Notes: generated by a model from the letters alone, not told the origin. Positions 49,305 to 59,206 are shown, counted from the first letter of the stretch. The stretch: 64,000 nucleotides of DNA from Enterobacter cloacae subsp. cloacae ATCC 13047 (GCF_000025565.1 NC_014121.1:3472001-3536000), one strand, 5' to 3'. Translations and numbers: made by a program.

Positions 49305-51602
49305 TTACAGCAGCTCGAACTCGCCTTTATTGACGCGGGCGGAATCCACACCAATGTAGACATTGAACTTGCCCGGTTCCGCATCGTATTTCATCTGCTG
49401 GTTCCAGAACTTCAGGGCATCCACGTCAATCGGGAAGCTGATGGTTTTGGTTTCACCAGGTTTCAGGTTGACCTTCTCAAAGCCGCGCAGCTGTTTCACC
49501 GGACGGCTCATGGAGGCGGTCACATCCTGAACATACATCTGGATCACCGTCGCACCTTCACGTTTACCGGTGTTCGTCACGTCAACGCTGGCAGTCACCT
49601 TACCGTCACGCTTCAGGCTCGGGGCCGACATTTTCACGTCAGAGACCTTAAAGGTGGTGTAGCTCAAACCGTAACCAAACGGATACAGCGGACCGTTCGC
49701 TTCATCGAAGTAACGGGAGGTGTACTTGTTTGGCTTATCGGCGTTATACGGACGGCCGGTATTCAGGTGGCTGTAGTACACCGGGATCTGCCCGACAGAG
49801 CGCGGGAAGGACATCGGCAGTTTGCCCGACGGGTTGTAATCACCAAACAGCACGTCGGCGATGGCGTTGCCCCCTTCCGTACCGGCGAACCAGGTTTCCA
49901 GAATAGCATCAGCCTGCTGATCTTCTTTCACCAGCGCCAGTGGACGACCGTTCATCAGCACCAGCACCAGCGGCTTGCCGGTGGCTTTCAGGGCGGCGAT
50001 CAGATCGCGCTGGCTTTGCGGGATCGTGATGTCCGTTCGGCTGGAGGCTTCGTGTGCCATCCCCTGTGCTTCACCCACCACGGCAACCACCACGTCAGAC
50101 TGTTTCGCGGCGTTTACCGCTTCGTCAATCATCTCTTTCGGCGAGCGCGGATCCACCTTCACCGCCTCTTCATACTGATTGAGGAAGGTCACGATATCTT
50201 TATCATCAGTGACGTTCGCCCCTTTGGCGTACACCACCTTAGCGTTTTCACCGACCGCATTTTTAATACCGGTGAGCACGGTCACGGACTGATCGGCCAC
50301 GCCCGCAGCAGACCAGCTCCCCATCACGTCGCGCTTGCTGTCGGCCAGCGGGCCGACCACCGCAATGGTGCCGGATTTTTTCAGCGGCAGCGTGTCGAGG
50401 CGGTTTTTCAGCAGCACCAGGCTTTCACGGGCCACTTCTCGGGCCTCTTTACGGTGCAGACGGCTTTCGGCATTGGTGTCCGCCGGGTCTGACTCTTTCG
50501 GACCCAGGTGGCTGTATGGATCGTTAAACAGCCCCATGTCATATTTCACGTTCAGCACGTGACGCGTGGCATCGTCCAGCTCCGCCATCGTCACCTTGCC
50601 GCTCTTCACCAGCCCCGGCAGGTATTTGCTGTAATATTCGTCGCTCATGCTCATGTTGATGCCGGATTTGAGCGCCACGCGCACCGCATCTTCCGGGTCG
50701 GAGGCCGTACCGTGTTTGATGAGCTCTTTAATGGCGCCATGGTCAGAGACGGTGATGCCCTTGAAGCCCCACTGGTCGCGCAGCACGTCTTTCAGCAGCC
50801 AGGCGTCAGAGGTGGCAGGCGTGCCGTTGAGCGAGTTCAGGGCGACCATCACCGCGCCGCTACCGGCATCCAGGCCTGCTTTGTACGGCGGCATGTAATC
50901 GTTAAACAGGCGCTGCGGGCTCATGTCGACGGTGTTGTACTCTTTACCGCCTTCCACGGCACCATAGGCGGCGAAGTGCTTGACGCTGGTCATGACCGAA
51001 TAACGATCCGCCGGGCTTTTACCCTGCATCGCTTCCACCATGGTTTTCCCCATTGTGGCGGTCAAATAAGTATCTTCACCAAAGCCCTCTGACGCGCGGC
51101 CCCAGCGCGGATCGCGGGAGACGTCAACCATCGGGGCCCAGGTCATGTTCAGGCCGTCGTCTGCGGCTTCATATGCCGAGACGCGCCCAACGGTTTTCAC
51201 CGCGTCGAGGTTAAAGGAGGAGGCCAGACCGAGGCTGATAGGAAAAACGGTACGCTGTCCGTGTACCACGTCATAGGCGAAGAACAGCGGAATTTTCAGG
51301 CGGCTAAGTTCCATCACCTGATCCTGCATTTTGCGGATATCCTGACGGGTCACGGTGTTAAAAATCGCCCCTACCTGGCTCTCTTTAATCATTTCGCGGA
51401 TCGCCTCTTTCGGGTTATCCGGGCCGACGCTGATAAGACGCAGCTGGCCGATCTTCTCATCGACCGTCATTTTCTTGAGCAATTCCGTGACAAACGCGTC
51501 CCGTGCTTCAGGCGTAAGCGGGTGATTACCAAACAGTTCATCTGCCAGCGCAGGTTGCAGTGCCAGGCTGACGGCGACACCTACAGAACATAGCCATTTC
51601 AT
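49305..51602 (-). CDS. bglX: Periplasmic beta-glucosidase BglX
   Basis: 765 aa, GH3 family. Signal peptide (residues 1-20, ALQPALA-DELFG). The GH3 N-terminal TIM barrel contains the nucleophile region GFKGITVSDHGAIKELI; the alpha/beta sandwich (AVVGPLADSKRDVMGSWSAAG) and C-terminal fibronectin-III-like domain follow. Hydrolyses beta-glucosides in the periplasm. Divergent from dld with a 189-bp gap. Confidence 0.96.
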   Translation of the reverse strand: MKWLCSVGVAVSLALQPALADELFGNHPLTPEARDAFVTELLKKMTVDEKIGQLRLISVGPDNPKEAIREMIKESQVGAIFNTVTRQDIRKMQDQVMELSRLKIPLFFAYDVVHGQRTVFPISLGLASSFNLDAVKTVGRVSAYEAADDGLNMTWAPMVDVSRDPRWGRASEGFGEDTYLTATMGKTMVEAMQGKSPADRYSVMTSVKHFAAYGAVEGGKEYNTVDMSPQRLFNDYMPPYKAGLDAGSGAVMVALNSLNGTPATSDAWLLKDVLRDQWGFKGITVSDHGAIKELIKHGTASDPEDAVRVALKSGINMSMSDEYYSKYLPGLVKSGKVTMAELDDATRHVLNVKYDMGLFNDPYSHLGPKESDPADTNAESRLHRKEAREVARESLVLLKNRLDTLPLKKSGTIAVVGPLADSKRDVMGSWSAAGVADQSVTVLTGIKNAVGENAKVVYAKGANVTDDKDIVTFLNQYEEAVKVDPRSPKEMIDEAVNAAKQSDVVVAVVGEAQGMAHEASSRTDITIPQSQRDLIAALKATGKPLVLVLMNGRPLALVKEDQQADAILETWFAGTEGGNAIADVLFGDYNPSGKLPMSFPRSVGQIPVYYSHLNTGRPYNADKPNKYTSRYFDEANGPLYPFGYGLSYTTFKVSDVKMSAPSLKRDGKVTASVDVTNTGKREGATVIQMYVQDVTASMSRPVKQLRGFEKVNLKPGETKTISFPIDVDALKFWNQQMKYDAEPGKFNVYIGVDSARVNKGEFELL

Positions 51603-51791
51603 GTCGTTTTACTCTCTCATCAATTTCCGCCGGAAGATCTCGGCCAGGGCGTGCGAAAAGCGCAGTGTGCCACAAACCCTCAGAACGTTGCAGGGTTATT
51701 CTCTGATTTTTCTCGCAAATACGCGCCCTCTAAACAGCTAATCGCGCTATGCTTTACAGCGAGAAATTTGCCCCACCACAAGGAGTGGAAG

Positions 51792-53540
51792 ATGTCTTCT
51801 GTTCGAACTGCCGATAACACGACTTTTATTAACGAACTGTCGCGCCTGGTTGGTCACTCTCACCTGCTTACCGACCCGGCCAAAACTGCCCGCTACCGTA
51901 AGGGCTTTCGTTCCGGACAGGGCGATGCGCTGGCGGTGGTTTTTCCCGGCACGCTGCTGGAGCTGTGGCGCGTCCTGAGCGCCTGCGTCGCCGCGGACAA
52001 GATTATTTTAATGCAGGCGGCTAACACCGGCCTGACCGAAGGCTCGACGCCGAACGGCAACGATTACGATCGCGACATCGTGATTATCAGCACCCTGCGC
52101 CTCGACAAACTTCACCTGCTCGATAAAGGCGAGCAGGTACTGGCCTTCCCTGGCACCACCCTCTACTCGCTGGAAAAAGCGCTTAAGCCGCTTGGGCGAG
52201 AACCGCATTCGGTGATTGGTTCATCCTGCATCGGCGCCTCCGTCATTGGTGGGATTTGTAATAATTCCGGCGGTTCGCTGGTGCAGCGCGGCCCGGCTTA
52301 TACCGAAATGTCGCTCTATGCCCGTATTGATGAAAACGGCAAGCTGACGCTGGTGAACCATCTGGGAATCGATCTGGGCGTCACGCCGGAGCAGATCCTG
52401 AGTAAGCTCGACGACGATCGCGTGAAAGATGAAGACGTACAGCACGATGGGCGTCATGCCCACGATCACGATTACATCACCCGCGTACGGGATATCAACG
52501 CGGATACGCCAGCGCGTTACAACGCCGACCCGGATCGCCTGTTTGAATCCTCCGGCTGCGCGGGCAAACTGGCCGTTTTCGCGGTCCGGCTCGACACCTT
52601 CCCGGCCGAGAAAAAACAGCAGGTGTTTTACATCGGCACCAATCAGCCTGACGTGCTGACCGAAATCCGTCGTCATATTCTCGGCGAATTCACGCATCTG
52701 CCGGTGGCGGGCGAGTATATGCATCGGGATATTTACGACATCGCCGAACGCTACGGCAAAGATACGTTCCTGATGATCGACAAGCTCGGCACCGACAAAA
52801 TGCCGTTCTTCTTCACCATGAAGGGCCGCACTGATGCAATGCTGGAGAAAGTGCCGCTGTTTAAACCCCACTTCACCGACCGCTTTATGCAGAAGCTGGG
52901 TAACGTTTTCCCGGCCCACCTGCCGGAGCGAATGAAAACCTGGCGCGACAAGTATGAACATCACCTGCTGCTGAAAATGGCCGGGGACGGGATCGCCGAA
53001 GCACAAAACTGGCTGAGCGAATTCTTCAAAACCGCCGAGGGAGATTTCTTCGCCTGTACACCTGAGGAGGGGAGCAAAGCGTTCCTGCACCGTTTTGCCG
53101 CTGCGGGGGCCGCCATCCGTTACCAGGCCGTACACTCAGAAGAAGTAGAGGATATTCTGGCGCTGGATATTGCCCTGCGACGCAACGATACCGAGTGGTT
53201 TGAACACCTGCCGCCGGAAATCGACAGCAAGCTGGTGCATAAGCTCTACTACGGCCACTTTATGTGCTACGTCTTCCACCAGGATTACATCGTTAAAAAA
53301 GGGGTCGACGCGCACGCGTTGAAAGAGGAGATGCTCGCCCTTCTGCGCGAACGTGGCGCACAATATCCTGCGGAACACAACGTTGGGCATCTTTACAAAG
53401 CCCCTGAGACACTAAAGCAGTTTTATCGCGAGAATGACCCTACAAACAGTATGAATCCCGGCATTGGTAAAACAACGCGGAATAAATACTGGAAAGAGAG
53501 CGATAACGCAGAGCAGGCCATTACGCAAGCATCTGATTAA
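51792..53540 (+). CDS. dld: Quinone-dependent D-lactate dehydrogenase Dld
   Basis: 582 aa starting MSSVRTADNTTFINEL; ATG 51792 has AAGGAG upstream, unlike the longer frame from 51651. FAD-binding domain (SVIGSSCIGASVIGGICNNSGGSLV in parts; ANTGLTEGSTP), then the membrane-binding lactate dehydrogenase domain. Peripheral inner-membrane enzyme oxidising D-lactate to pyruvate and passing electrons to quinone. Slightly longer than the E. coli protein (571 aa), owing to the C-terminal tail. Confidence 0.96.
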   Translation: MSSVRTADNTTFINELSRLVGHSHLLTDPAKTARYRKGFRSGQGDALAVVFPGTLLELWRVLSACVAADKIILMQAANTGLTEGSTPNGNDYDRDIVIISTLRLDKLHLLDKGEQVLAFPGTTLYSLEKALKPLGREPHSVIGSSCIGASVIGGICNNSGGSLVQRGPAYTEMSLYARIDENGKLTLVNHLGIDLGVTPEQILSKLDDDRVKDEDVQHDGRHAHDHDYITRVRDINADTPARYNADPDRLFESSGCAGKLAVFAVRLDTFPAEKKQQVFYIGTNQPDVLTEIRRHILGEFTHLPVAGEYMHRDIYDIAERYGKDTFLMIDKLGTDKMPFFFTMKGRTDAMLEKVPLFKPHFTDRFMQKLGNVFPAHLPERMKTWRDKYEHHLLLKMAGDGIAEAQNWLSEFFKTAEGDFFACTPEEGSKAFLHRFAAAGAAIRYQAVHSEEVEDILALDIALRRNDTEWFEHLPPEIDSKLVHKLYYGHFMCYVFHQDYIVKKGVDAHALKEEMLALLRERGAQYPAEHNVGHLYKAPETLKQFYRENDPTNSMNPGIGKTTRNKYWKESDNAEQAITQASD

Positions 53541-53603
53541 TTCATACAGCCATATTTAAGAGATTGTTAAGCACAGCTCAATCGTACTAGAGTACCCGCA
53601 CTC

Positions 53604-53632
53604 GCCGGAGAAACGTTTCTCCGGCATTCTTT
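53604..53632 (+). terminator. Terminator after dld
   Basis: GCCGGAGAAA / TTTCTCCGGC stem with a short CG loop, then ATTCTTT. It lies 63 bp after dld and just before the next gene's ribosome-binding site. Confidence 0.65.
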
Positions 53633-53651
53633 GACGAGGAGCAGGCACATC

Positions 53652-54206
53652 ATGTCGGCTGTTGATATTTTATCCGTAACCGAAGTGGAAGTGCGCGATG
53701 CCCTTCCCGACGATGTGCATGCCATTTCGGCTATTTATTCATGGCATGTACTTCACGGACGTGCGTCGTTTGAGGAAATCCCCCCCACCGTTGATGAAAT
53801 GCGTAAGCGGTTGAAAAACGTGACCGATAACGGTTTGCCCTGGCTGGTGGCGCTGTATCGCGGCATTGTGGTGGGCTATTGCTACGCCACGCCATACCGT
53901 CCACGACACGCGTATCGCTTCACGCTGGAAGAGTCAATCTACGTGGATGCCAGCACCACCGGACGCGGTTTTGGCAGTGCACTAATGGACGCGCTGATTG
54001 AACGCTGCGAACAAGGTCCCTGGCGTCAGATGATTGCGGTTGTGGGGGATGGCCATAATAACGCCGGGTCATTGCGGCTGCATAAAAAGCACGGTTTTGA
54101 AGTGGTCGGCCAGCTGCGCAGCGTGGGCTACAAAAAAGGCGACTGGCGGGATACGTTGATTATGCAGCGCCCGCTCAACGACGGAGACTGGACCCTGCCG
54201 GAATAG
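53652..54206 (+). CDS. GNAT acetyltransferase, phosphinothricin/MnaT-like
   Basis: 184 aa starting MSAVDILSVTEVEVRDALPD. ATG 53652 with GAGGAGC upstream is preferred to TTG 53631. Phosphinothricin-acetyltransferase-type layout: VRDALPDDVHAISAIYSWHVLHG, FEEIPPT, and motif A YVDASTTGRGFGSALMDAL, then GSLRLHKKHGFEVVGQL. Members acetylate methionine sulfone/sulfoximine analogues or similar amino acids; the true substrate is unknown. No counterpart lies here in K-12 as I recall it. Confidence 0.88.
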   Translation: MSAVDILSVTEVEVRDALPDDVHAISAIYSWHVLHGRASFEEIPPTVDEMRKRLKNVTDNGLPWLVALYRGIVVGYCYATPYRPRHAYRFTLEESIYVDASTTGRGFGSALMDALIERCEQGPWRQMIAVVGDGHNNAGSLRLHKKHGFEVVGQLRSVGYKKGDWRDTLIMQRPLNDGDWTLPE

Positions 54207-54210
54207 GACC

Positions 54211-54260
54211 AGTGCGGTCTGGTGCCCTCACCCCCGCCCTCTTCCACCGGGAGAGGGAGA
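54211..54260. repeat. Intergenic palindromic repeat, copy D
   Basis: Starts AGTGCGGTCTGGTGCCCTCA and continues with CCC...CCCTCTTCC, ACC, GGGAGAGGG. Same outer segment as copies C and E; 4 bp after the GNAT stop. Confidence 0.8.
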
Positions 54261-54268
54261 AAACATAA

Positions 54269-54293
54269 AAAACGGTAACACAGTTACCGTTTT
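54269..54293. terminator. Bidirectional terminator between GNAT gene and pbpG
   Basis: AAAACGGTAAC / GTTACCGTTTT stem with an ACA loop, flanked by A and T runs on either side; it can serve both convergent genes. Confidence 0.85.
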
Positions 54294-54301
54294 GCTTTTA
54301 C

Positions 54302-55225
54302 CTAATCGTTCTGCGCCGTCGCCATCTGCTCGGCTTTCTGCTTTTTATACGTCAATGCCGCAGCCGGAACAGGCTGCACTTTCCCGGTTTCAATCCAGGT
54401 GCGCAGTCGGCTGGCATCGGCGAAGTGAGTATATTTGCCGAAGGCATCCATCACCACCAGCGCCACCGGTTTACCGTTGAACACGGTACGCATCACCAGA
54501 CAGTGCCCCGCCGCGTTAGTAAAGCCGGTTTTCGTTAACTGAATATTCCAGTTCTCGCGATACACCAGGTGGTTCGTATTGCGAAACGGCAGCGTATAGG
54601 CCGGGTTCGCAAAGGTCGCCATCTCTTCACGGGTGGTACTGAGCTGCCCAATCAGCGGGTACTGTTTGCTGGCAATCAGCAGTTTGGTCAGATCGCGCGC
54701 CGTAGAGACGTTGTGAATCGACAGACCTGTCGGCTCAACAAAACGGGTGTTATTCATTCCCAGCGCTTTGGCTTTGGCATTCATCGCTCGAATGAAGGCA
54801 TCGTAGCCGCCCGGATAATGGTGGGCGAGGCTCGCCGCGGCGCGGTTTTCAGACGACATCAGCGCCAGCAAGAGCATATTTTTACGACTGATTTCACTGT
54901 TCAGGCGTACGCGGGAGTAAACCCCTTTCATCTCCGGCGTGTGGCTGATATCCACTTTCAGTTTTTCATCCAGCGGCAGATGTGCATCCAGCACTACCAT
55001 CGCGGTCATTAATTTGGTTATCGAGGCGATCGGGCGCACCAGATCCGGGTGGCTGGCGTAGATCACCTTATTAGTGTTGAGATCAACAATCATCGCGCTG
55101 CCGGAAGCGATTTGCGGTTGGGCAGCAGCGGTGGTCACCGCGGGCGTTTTGGCGAGAGCTGGCACGCCAGCGGACGCCCCCAGCAAGAGTGCCAGGCTAA
55201 GTAAAGAAACTCGGAATTTCAGCAT
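54302..55225 (-). CDS. pbpG: D-alanyl-D-alanine endopeptidase PbpG (PBP7)
   Basis: 307 aa with a signal peptide (residues 1-25, GVPALA-KTP). Class A low-mass PBP motifs: SxxK in [10 protein letters not shown], SxN in [13 protein letters not shown] in [12 protein letters not shown]. Cleaves D-Ala-mDAP cross-links in the periplasm. Monocistronic. Confidence 0.96.
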   Translation of the reverse strand: MLKFRVSLLSLALLLGASAGVPALAKTPAVTTAAAQPQIASGSAMIVDLNTNKVIYASHPDLVRPIASITKLMTAMVVLDAHLPLDEKLKVDISHTPEMKGVYSRVRLNSEISRKNMLLLALMSSENRAAASLAHHYPGGYDAFIRAMNAKAKALGMNNTRFVEPTGLSIHNVSTARDLTKLLIASKQYPLIGQLSTTREEMATFANPAYTLPFRNTNHLVYRENWNIQLTKTGFTNAAGHCLVMRTVFNGKPVALVVMDAFGKYTHFADASRLRTWIETGKVQPVPAAALTYKKQKAEQMATAQND

Positions 55226-55357
55226 GGTGAGACTTCTGATAATTATTCACGCACGTTATGACGTACACCGCCTGCGTCGACGGAGAAACACAGGCTGGCT
55301 TCGGCATCATAGCGGTCACCGTGCATTGTCGCCAGCGGATAATCGTGAACAGATGCT

Positions 55358-55385
55358 GCATTGCTGGCATTTACGCCAGCAATGC
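55358..55385 (-). terminator. Hairpin after yohC
   Basis: Perfect 11-bp stem GCATTGCTGGC / GCCAGCAATGC with a 6-nt loop, 7 bp beyond the yohC stop. The T-run is poor, so termination strength is uncertain. Confidence 0.5.
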
Positions 55386-55392
55386 AATTAAC

Positions 55393-55980
55393 TCAGAAGA
55401 GACGGTAACCATAACCCCAAAGAATCACCGTCAGCGCCAGTAACGCTTCCAGTACCAGCACGCCGATGGCGAGCGTAGAGCTGGAAAAGCTCAGGCCTTC
55501 TTCTTTATTGATATTCAGGAAGGTAGGTACGCCCAGATACAGCAGATAGCCGGTGTAAAAGAGCGCAATGGTCCCGATCAGCGCGCACAGCCAGACCAGG
55601 GGATAGAGCGCAACAATACCGCTTAAGAACAGCGGGGTTGCGACGTATCCGGCAAAGACCATACAGTGTGCCAGAGAAGGACGCTGCGGATAGTTACGTG
55701 CCATCCAGTGAATGACGCGTCCCATAACCGCCACCCCTGCCAGCATCAGGCCATAAAAGAGAATGGCAAGATAAAGCCCGGTAAACCAGGAAAGCTGTAC
55801 TACGGTGCCATCACCAAAGTTCCAGCCGATTTGTGTTGTACCAATAAACGCGCATATCACCGGCACCGCCGCCATCAGCAGCACGTGGTGCGTGTAATGA
55901 TGCGAGACCGTTTCGTTCTCACTTTTGATGACATGCATTTCACGATCGGGATGGGAAAAAAGTCCCCAGACATGGTTCAT
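55393..55980 (-). CDS. yohC: Yip1-family inner-membrane protein YohC
   Basis: 195 aa starting MNHVWGLFSHPDREMHVIKS, the same length as E. coli YohC; the frame to 56007 adds nine unsupported residues. Five to six TM helices with the Yip1-domain block ALIGTIALFYTGYLLYLGVP. Function unknown. Confidence 0.94.
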   Translation of the reverse strand: MNHVWGLFSHPDREMHVIKSENETVSHHYTHHVLLMAAVPVICAFIGTTQIGWNFGDGTVVQLSWFTGLYLAILFYGLMLAGVAVMGRVIHWMARNYPQRPSLAHCMVFAGYVATPLFLSGIVALYPLVWLCALIGTIALFYTGYLLYLGVPTFLNINKEEGLSFSSSTLAIGVLVLEALLALTVILWGYGYRLF

Positions 55981-56137
55981 AGCGCCCCCTTGTTGTCGGC
56001 CCGTCATCGATACCTTAAGTATAATGCAGGGTTTAGATTATTTTATGTACAGTGGGAAATTTCCGTTGATTGACCCGCGGTTGTCACAAGGGGTATATGA
56101 TTAACCGAGGCACGCTGAGGGAGATGATATTTACGTA

Positions 56138-56710
56138 ATGGATATCAACGGAGTAATTGAACAATACGGATACGCTGCGCTGGTTGTCGGAAGCGTGGCA
56201 GAAGGTGAAACCATCACCCTGTTAGGCGGCGTCGCCGCGCATCAGGGATTACTTAAATTCCCGCTGGTTGTCGCCGCGGTTGCGCTGGGCGGGATGATTG
56301 GCGATCAGCTGCTCTACTTTCTGGGGCTGCGTTTTGGGCCGACGCTGCTTAAGCGTTTCGCTAAGCACAAGAAGAAAATTAACCGCGCGCAGCGGCTGAT
56401 CCAGCGCCACCCTTACCTGTTTGTGATTGGCACCCGCTTTATGTACGGCTTTCGGATTATCGGGCCGATATTGATTGGCGCCAGCCGCCTGCCGCCGAAA
56501 ATTTTCCTGCCGCTGAACGTGATTGGCGCGTGCGCCTGGGCGCTGATCTTTACCACGCTCGGTTACGTGGGGGGAGAAGTGATTGGCCCGTGGCTGCATA
56601 ACCTTGACCAGCATCTGAAGCACTGGGCGTGGCTGATTCTGGTGGTGGTGGCGGTGATTGGAGTCAGGCTGTGGATGCGGCACAGAGAGAAGAAGCAGGA
56701 TGAGGAGTGA
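56138..56710 (+). CDS. yohD: DedA-family membrane protein YohD
   Basis: 190 aa. DedA/VTT fold: N-terminal YGYAALVVGSVAEGETITLLGG, GGMIGDQLLYFLGLRFG, and RFMYGFRIIGPILIGASRLPP with the conserved Arg and Gly-Pro. The family is linked to membrane lipid carrier transport and proton-motive-force maintenance. Single gene, followed by copy E of the intergenic repeat. Confidence 0.94.
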   Translation: MDINGVIEQYGYAALVVGSVAEGETITLLGGVAAHQGLLKFPLVVAAVALGGMIGDQLLYFLGLRFGPTLLKRFAKHKKKINRAQRLIQRHPYLFVIGTRFMYGFRIIGPILIGASRLPPKIFLPLNVIGACAWALIFTTLGYVGGEVIGPWLHNLDQHLKHWAWLILVVVAVIGVRLWMRHREKKQDEE

Positions 56711-56790
56711 GTGCGGTCTGTTGCCCTCACCCTAACCCTCTCCCTGTGGGAGAGGGAACTTAACACACCCTCTCCCACGGGGTGAGGGGA
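56708..56790. repeat. Intergenic palindromic repeat, copy E (double)
   Basis: Starts at TGAGTGCGGTCTGTTGCCCTC as a continuation of the yohD stop, then CCCTCTCCC / GGGAGAGGG, and a second set of arms CCCTCTCCC ... GGGGTGAGGGG in inverted order. It fills most of the gap between convergent yohD and yohF. Confidence 0.8.
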
Positions 56791-56792
56791 AG

Positions 56793-57557
56793 CTAACCTT
56801 CCGGCTTAAACTGCGGATTCGCCAGCATAAACCCGCCATCGACGATAAACGACTGCCCGGTGGTATAGCTGGCGTCGCTGTCGCATAACCACGCCACCAG
56901 ACTGGCGATCTCTTTGGTATATCCCGGTCTTGCGAGCGGGATCGCTGGCATCGACCCTTCCTTCACTTCACTCTCGTCCATATCATTCATCGGTGTGGCA
57001 ATCGCCCCCGGCGCAACGGCATTCACCAGAATGTTGTGCTGCACCAGTTCTAGCGCCATCGATTTGGTTAATCCTCCCAGCGCATGTTTTGCGGCGGTAT
57101 AGGCGCTGGCTTCCGGCAGCGGCGTATGTTCATGCACCGAGGTGATATTGACGATTCGCCCTCCTTCCCCCTGCTCCACCATTTTACGTGCGGCAATCTG
57201 CGAACAGAGAAATGCACCGTCCACGTCGACGGTGAAAATGTTTCGCCAGTCGTCAAATGGCATATCCAGGAAGGGCGCTTTGGTCATCGCCCCCGCATTG
57301 TTAACCAGCACGTCCAGGCGACCAAAACGGGCAATTAATGTTTCTATCGCCTGCGCGCCCTGTGGGAGGGTGCTTAGATCAAGGTGGATAGCTTCAGCCC
57401 GCCGACCCTGCGCCTCCACTTCGCGGCAGGTATCCCGCGCCCCTTGTTCATCAGAGTGCCAGGTGACGCCAATATCAAACCCACGTTCAGCCAGCATCAG
57501 GGCCGTGGTTTTACCAATCCCGGAATCCGATGCGGTAACAATCGCTACTTTGGTCAT
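56793..57557 (-). CDS. yohF: Short-chain dehydrogenase/reductase YohF
   Basis: 254 aa from ATG 57557, which has AGGAGG 5 nt upstream; GTG 57563 lies inside that site. Classical SDR: TGxxxGIG as TASDSGIGKTTAL (residues 8-20), NNAG, catalytic Ser in NITSVHEH and YTAAK (Tyr/Lys). NAD(P)-dependent oxidoreductase of unknown substrate. Confidence 0.94.
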   Translation of the reverse strand: MTKVAIVTASDSGIGKTTALMLAERGFDIGVTWHSDEQGARDTCREVEAQGRRAEAIHLDLSTLPQGAQAIETLIARFGRLDVLVNNAGAMTKAPFLDMPFDDWRNIFTVDVDGAFLCSQIAARKMVEQGEGGRIVNITSVHEHTPLPEASAYTAAKHALGGLTKSMALELVQHNILVNAVAPGAIATPMNDMDESEVKEGSMPAIPLARPGYTKEIASLVAWLCDSDASYTTGQSFIVDGGFMLANPQFKPEG

Positions 57558-57607
57558 ACTCACCTCCTGAAGAACGGCAAAGAGGTAAGTATAGATAATG
57601 ACCCTGA

Positions 57608-59026
57608 TTAGCCATGATGATAACCACCCCCCAGCGCGGAGGTGAGCTGTAGCGTGGCATCGATATACTCGCCCTGCAGCATCAATCCGGCGAGATGTTC
57701 CTTCAGCGCTGGAATTCTGGCTTCACTGACGCGCGAGCCGGCAATAATTCCGGCGCTAAAACGTGCCTGCGCCAGCGCCACCACGCGCGCCGCATCTTTT
57801 TCTACCTGCTGCTGATGCTGATTTTTCGCCGTCAGCATTTCTACTTCGCTGGCCGTGCGCGCCACCTGGTTCACGGCATCCACCACCGCCTTGTTGTAGT
57901 TCGCCACCGACAGATTGTTCTGCGCCTGGGCAATATCCAGCTGCGCGTTCAGCCTGCCGCTGTCAAAAATGGGCAGAGTCAGCCCGGCGGTCACACCCAT
58001 TTGCTGGGCTGAAGAACGGAACAGATCGCTCAGGTGCAGGGCATCCTGTTGTAAAAACGCCATCAGATTCACATCAGGATAAAACGCCGCTCTGGCGGCA
58101 TCGACCTCGCTCATTGACGCTTCGATATACCAGTGCGCCGCCTGCAGATCCGGTCGTCGGGCCAGCAGTTCATACCCCAGCGTCGACGGTAACGACGCTT
58201 CAACCGTCGGTAAGGCATGCCGTGTGAGCGCCAGGGCGGGGGTATTAGTCAACGCGTTCAGACGCGCCTCGATGGCTTTCATTTTGCCGTGAACCTCGGC
58301 GATCTGCTCTTCGGTTTTGCTGGCACTGATGTCGGTTTCGACACCTTCCACAGAGGAGGTGATCCCGTGCTGATACAGCTCGCGATCGGCACCGATGATA
58401 TTGTCCTGTTGGGATTTGATCTGCGTGAGGACCTCCTCCACGGCGGCCTGAGTTTGCCAGTCCCAGTAGAGCCGCGCCACGCTGCTGGCAAGCAGTTGAC
58501 GGGTCTGCTCAAGCTCCGCTTTTTGCGCATTCACCTTGCCTATCCGGGCCTCCAACCGGGCGCGATTTTTGCCCCACAAATCCAGATCCCAGCCCGCGGT
58601 CAAGCCAAAGGTACCGTTGGTATACCAGGGGCCGGTGGTGCCCGCAGCCGGGTCGGTTATGGCAAAGGGCCCCATCAGCCCTTCAGCGGACATTTTCTGA
58701 CGTTCAGCATCGGCCGAAAAATCAATTTGCGGGCCGTCGGCCGCCAGGGCTGCTTTGGCCTGGGCTTCGGCAAGGGTAATACGCTGACGGGCAATCTGCA
58801 TATCGGGCGCATCACTTAATGCTTTGGCAATTAGCTTATCAAGCTGCGGATCGTTATACGCTTTCCACCATGCATTTTCCGGCCAGTTCTGATGAGGCAG
58901 CACCGTATTAACCGACGCCGTGACCGACTGGGTATTGAGGGGAGTTACCGTGGCATGTTGCGGCGCACAGCCGGCCAGAATAATGGCAAAGGGAGCACTC
59001 AGAGATAAAATAAGAAAACGTTTCAT
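57608..59026 (-). CDS. mdtQ: Outer-membrane efflux lipoprotein of MdtQ (YohG) type
   Basis: 472 aa starting MKRFLILSLSAPFAIILAGC, with lipobox LAGC; GTG 59038 is a possible alternative start. NodT/TolC-like outer-membrane factor with two repeated halves (DAPDMQIARQRITLAEAQAKAALAA-type coil, ELLARRPDLQAAHWYIEAS). In E. coli K-12 the gene is regarded as a pseudogene; here it is uninterrupted. No adaptor or pump gene is adjacent. Confidence 0.9.
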   Translation of the reverse strand: MKRFLILSLSAPFAIILAGCAPQHATVTPLNTQSVTASVNTVLPHQNWPENAWWKAYNDPQLDKLIAKALSDAPDMQIARQRITLAEAQAKAALAADGPQIDFSADAERQKMSAEGLMGPFAITDPAAGTTGPWYTNGTFGLTAGWDLDLWGKNRARLEARIGKVNAQKAELEQTRQLLASSVARLYWDWQTQAAVEEVLTQIKSQQDNIIGADRELYQHGITSSVEGVETDISASKTEEQIAEVHGKMKAIEARLNALTNTPALALTRHALPTVEASLPSTLGYELLARRPDLQAAHWYIEASMSEVDAARAAFYPDVNLMAFLQQDALHLSDLFRSSAQQMGVTAGLTLPIFDSGRLNAQLDIAQAQNNLSVANYNKAVVDAVNQVARTASEVEMLTAKNQHQQQVEKDAARVVALAQARFSAGIIAGSRVSEARIPALKEHLAGLMLQGEYIDATLQLTSALGGGYHHG

Positions 59027-59184
59027 TACGCCATTCACGCCAAAAAATAAAGGCGCAAAGTACGCCTGATGCCTCTCTTTTTTTAGTAATGCGTGGCAAT
59101 GCGCAAATTGTCATACATTTTTGTAATTAGAAAATTATACATGCCGAGAATATTTCAAATTAACAAATTCATCTAAATTATAAA

Positions 59185-59206
59185 TTGCCTGCTACACTTA
59201 CTGTTG
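59185..59206 (+). promoter_or_regulatory. Possible sigma-S type -10 of yohP
   Basis: GCCTGCTACACTTA (59187-59200) resembles the extended sigma-S -10 (TGnCTATACTT), about 30 bp before the yohP start. Assignment is by motif only. Confidence 0.35.

Noticed and set aside
49305..50492. Long + strand frame (about 400 codons) opposite bglX
   Set aside because: Mirror frame of a high-GC gene; His- and Arg-rich with no domain.
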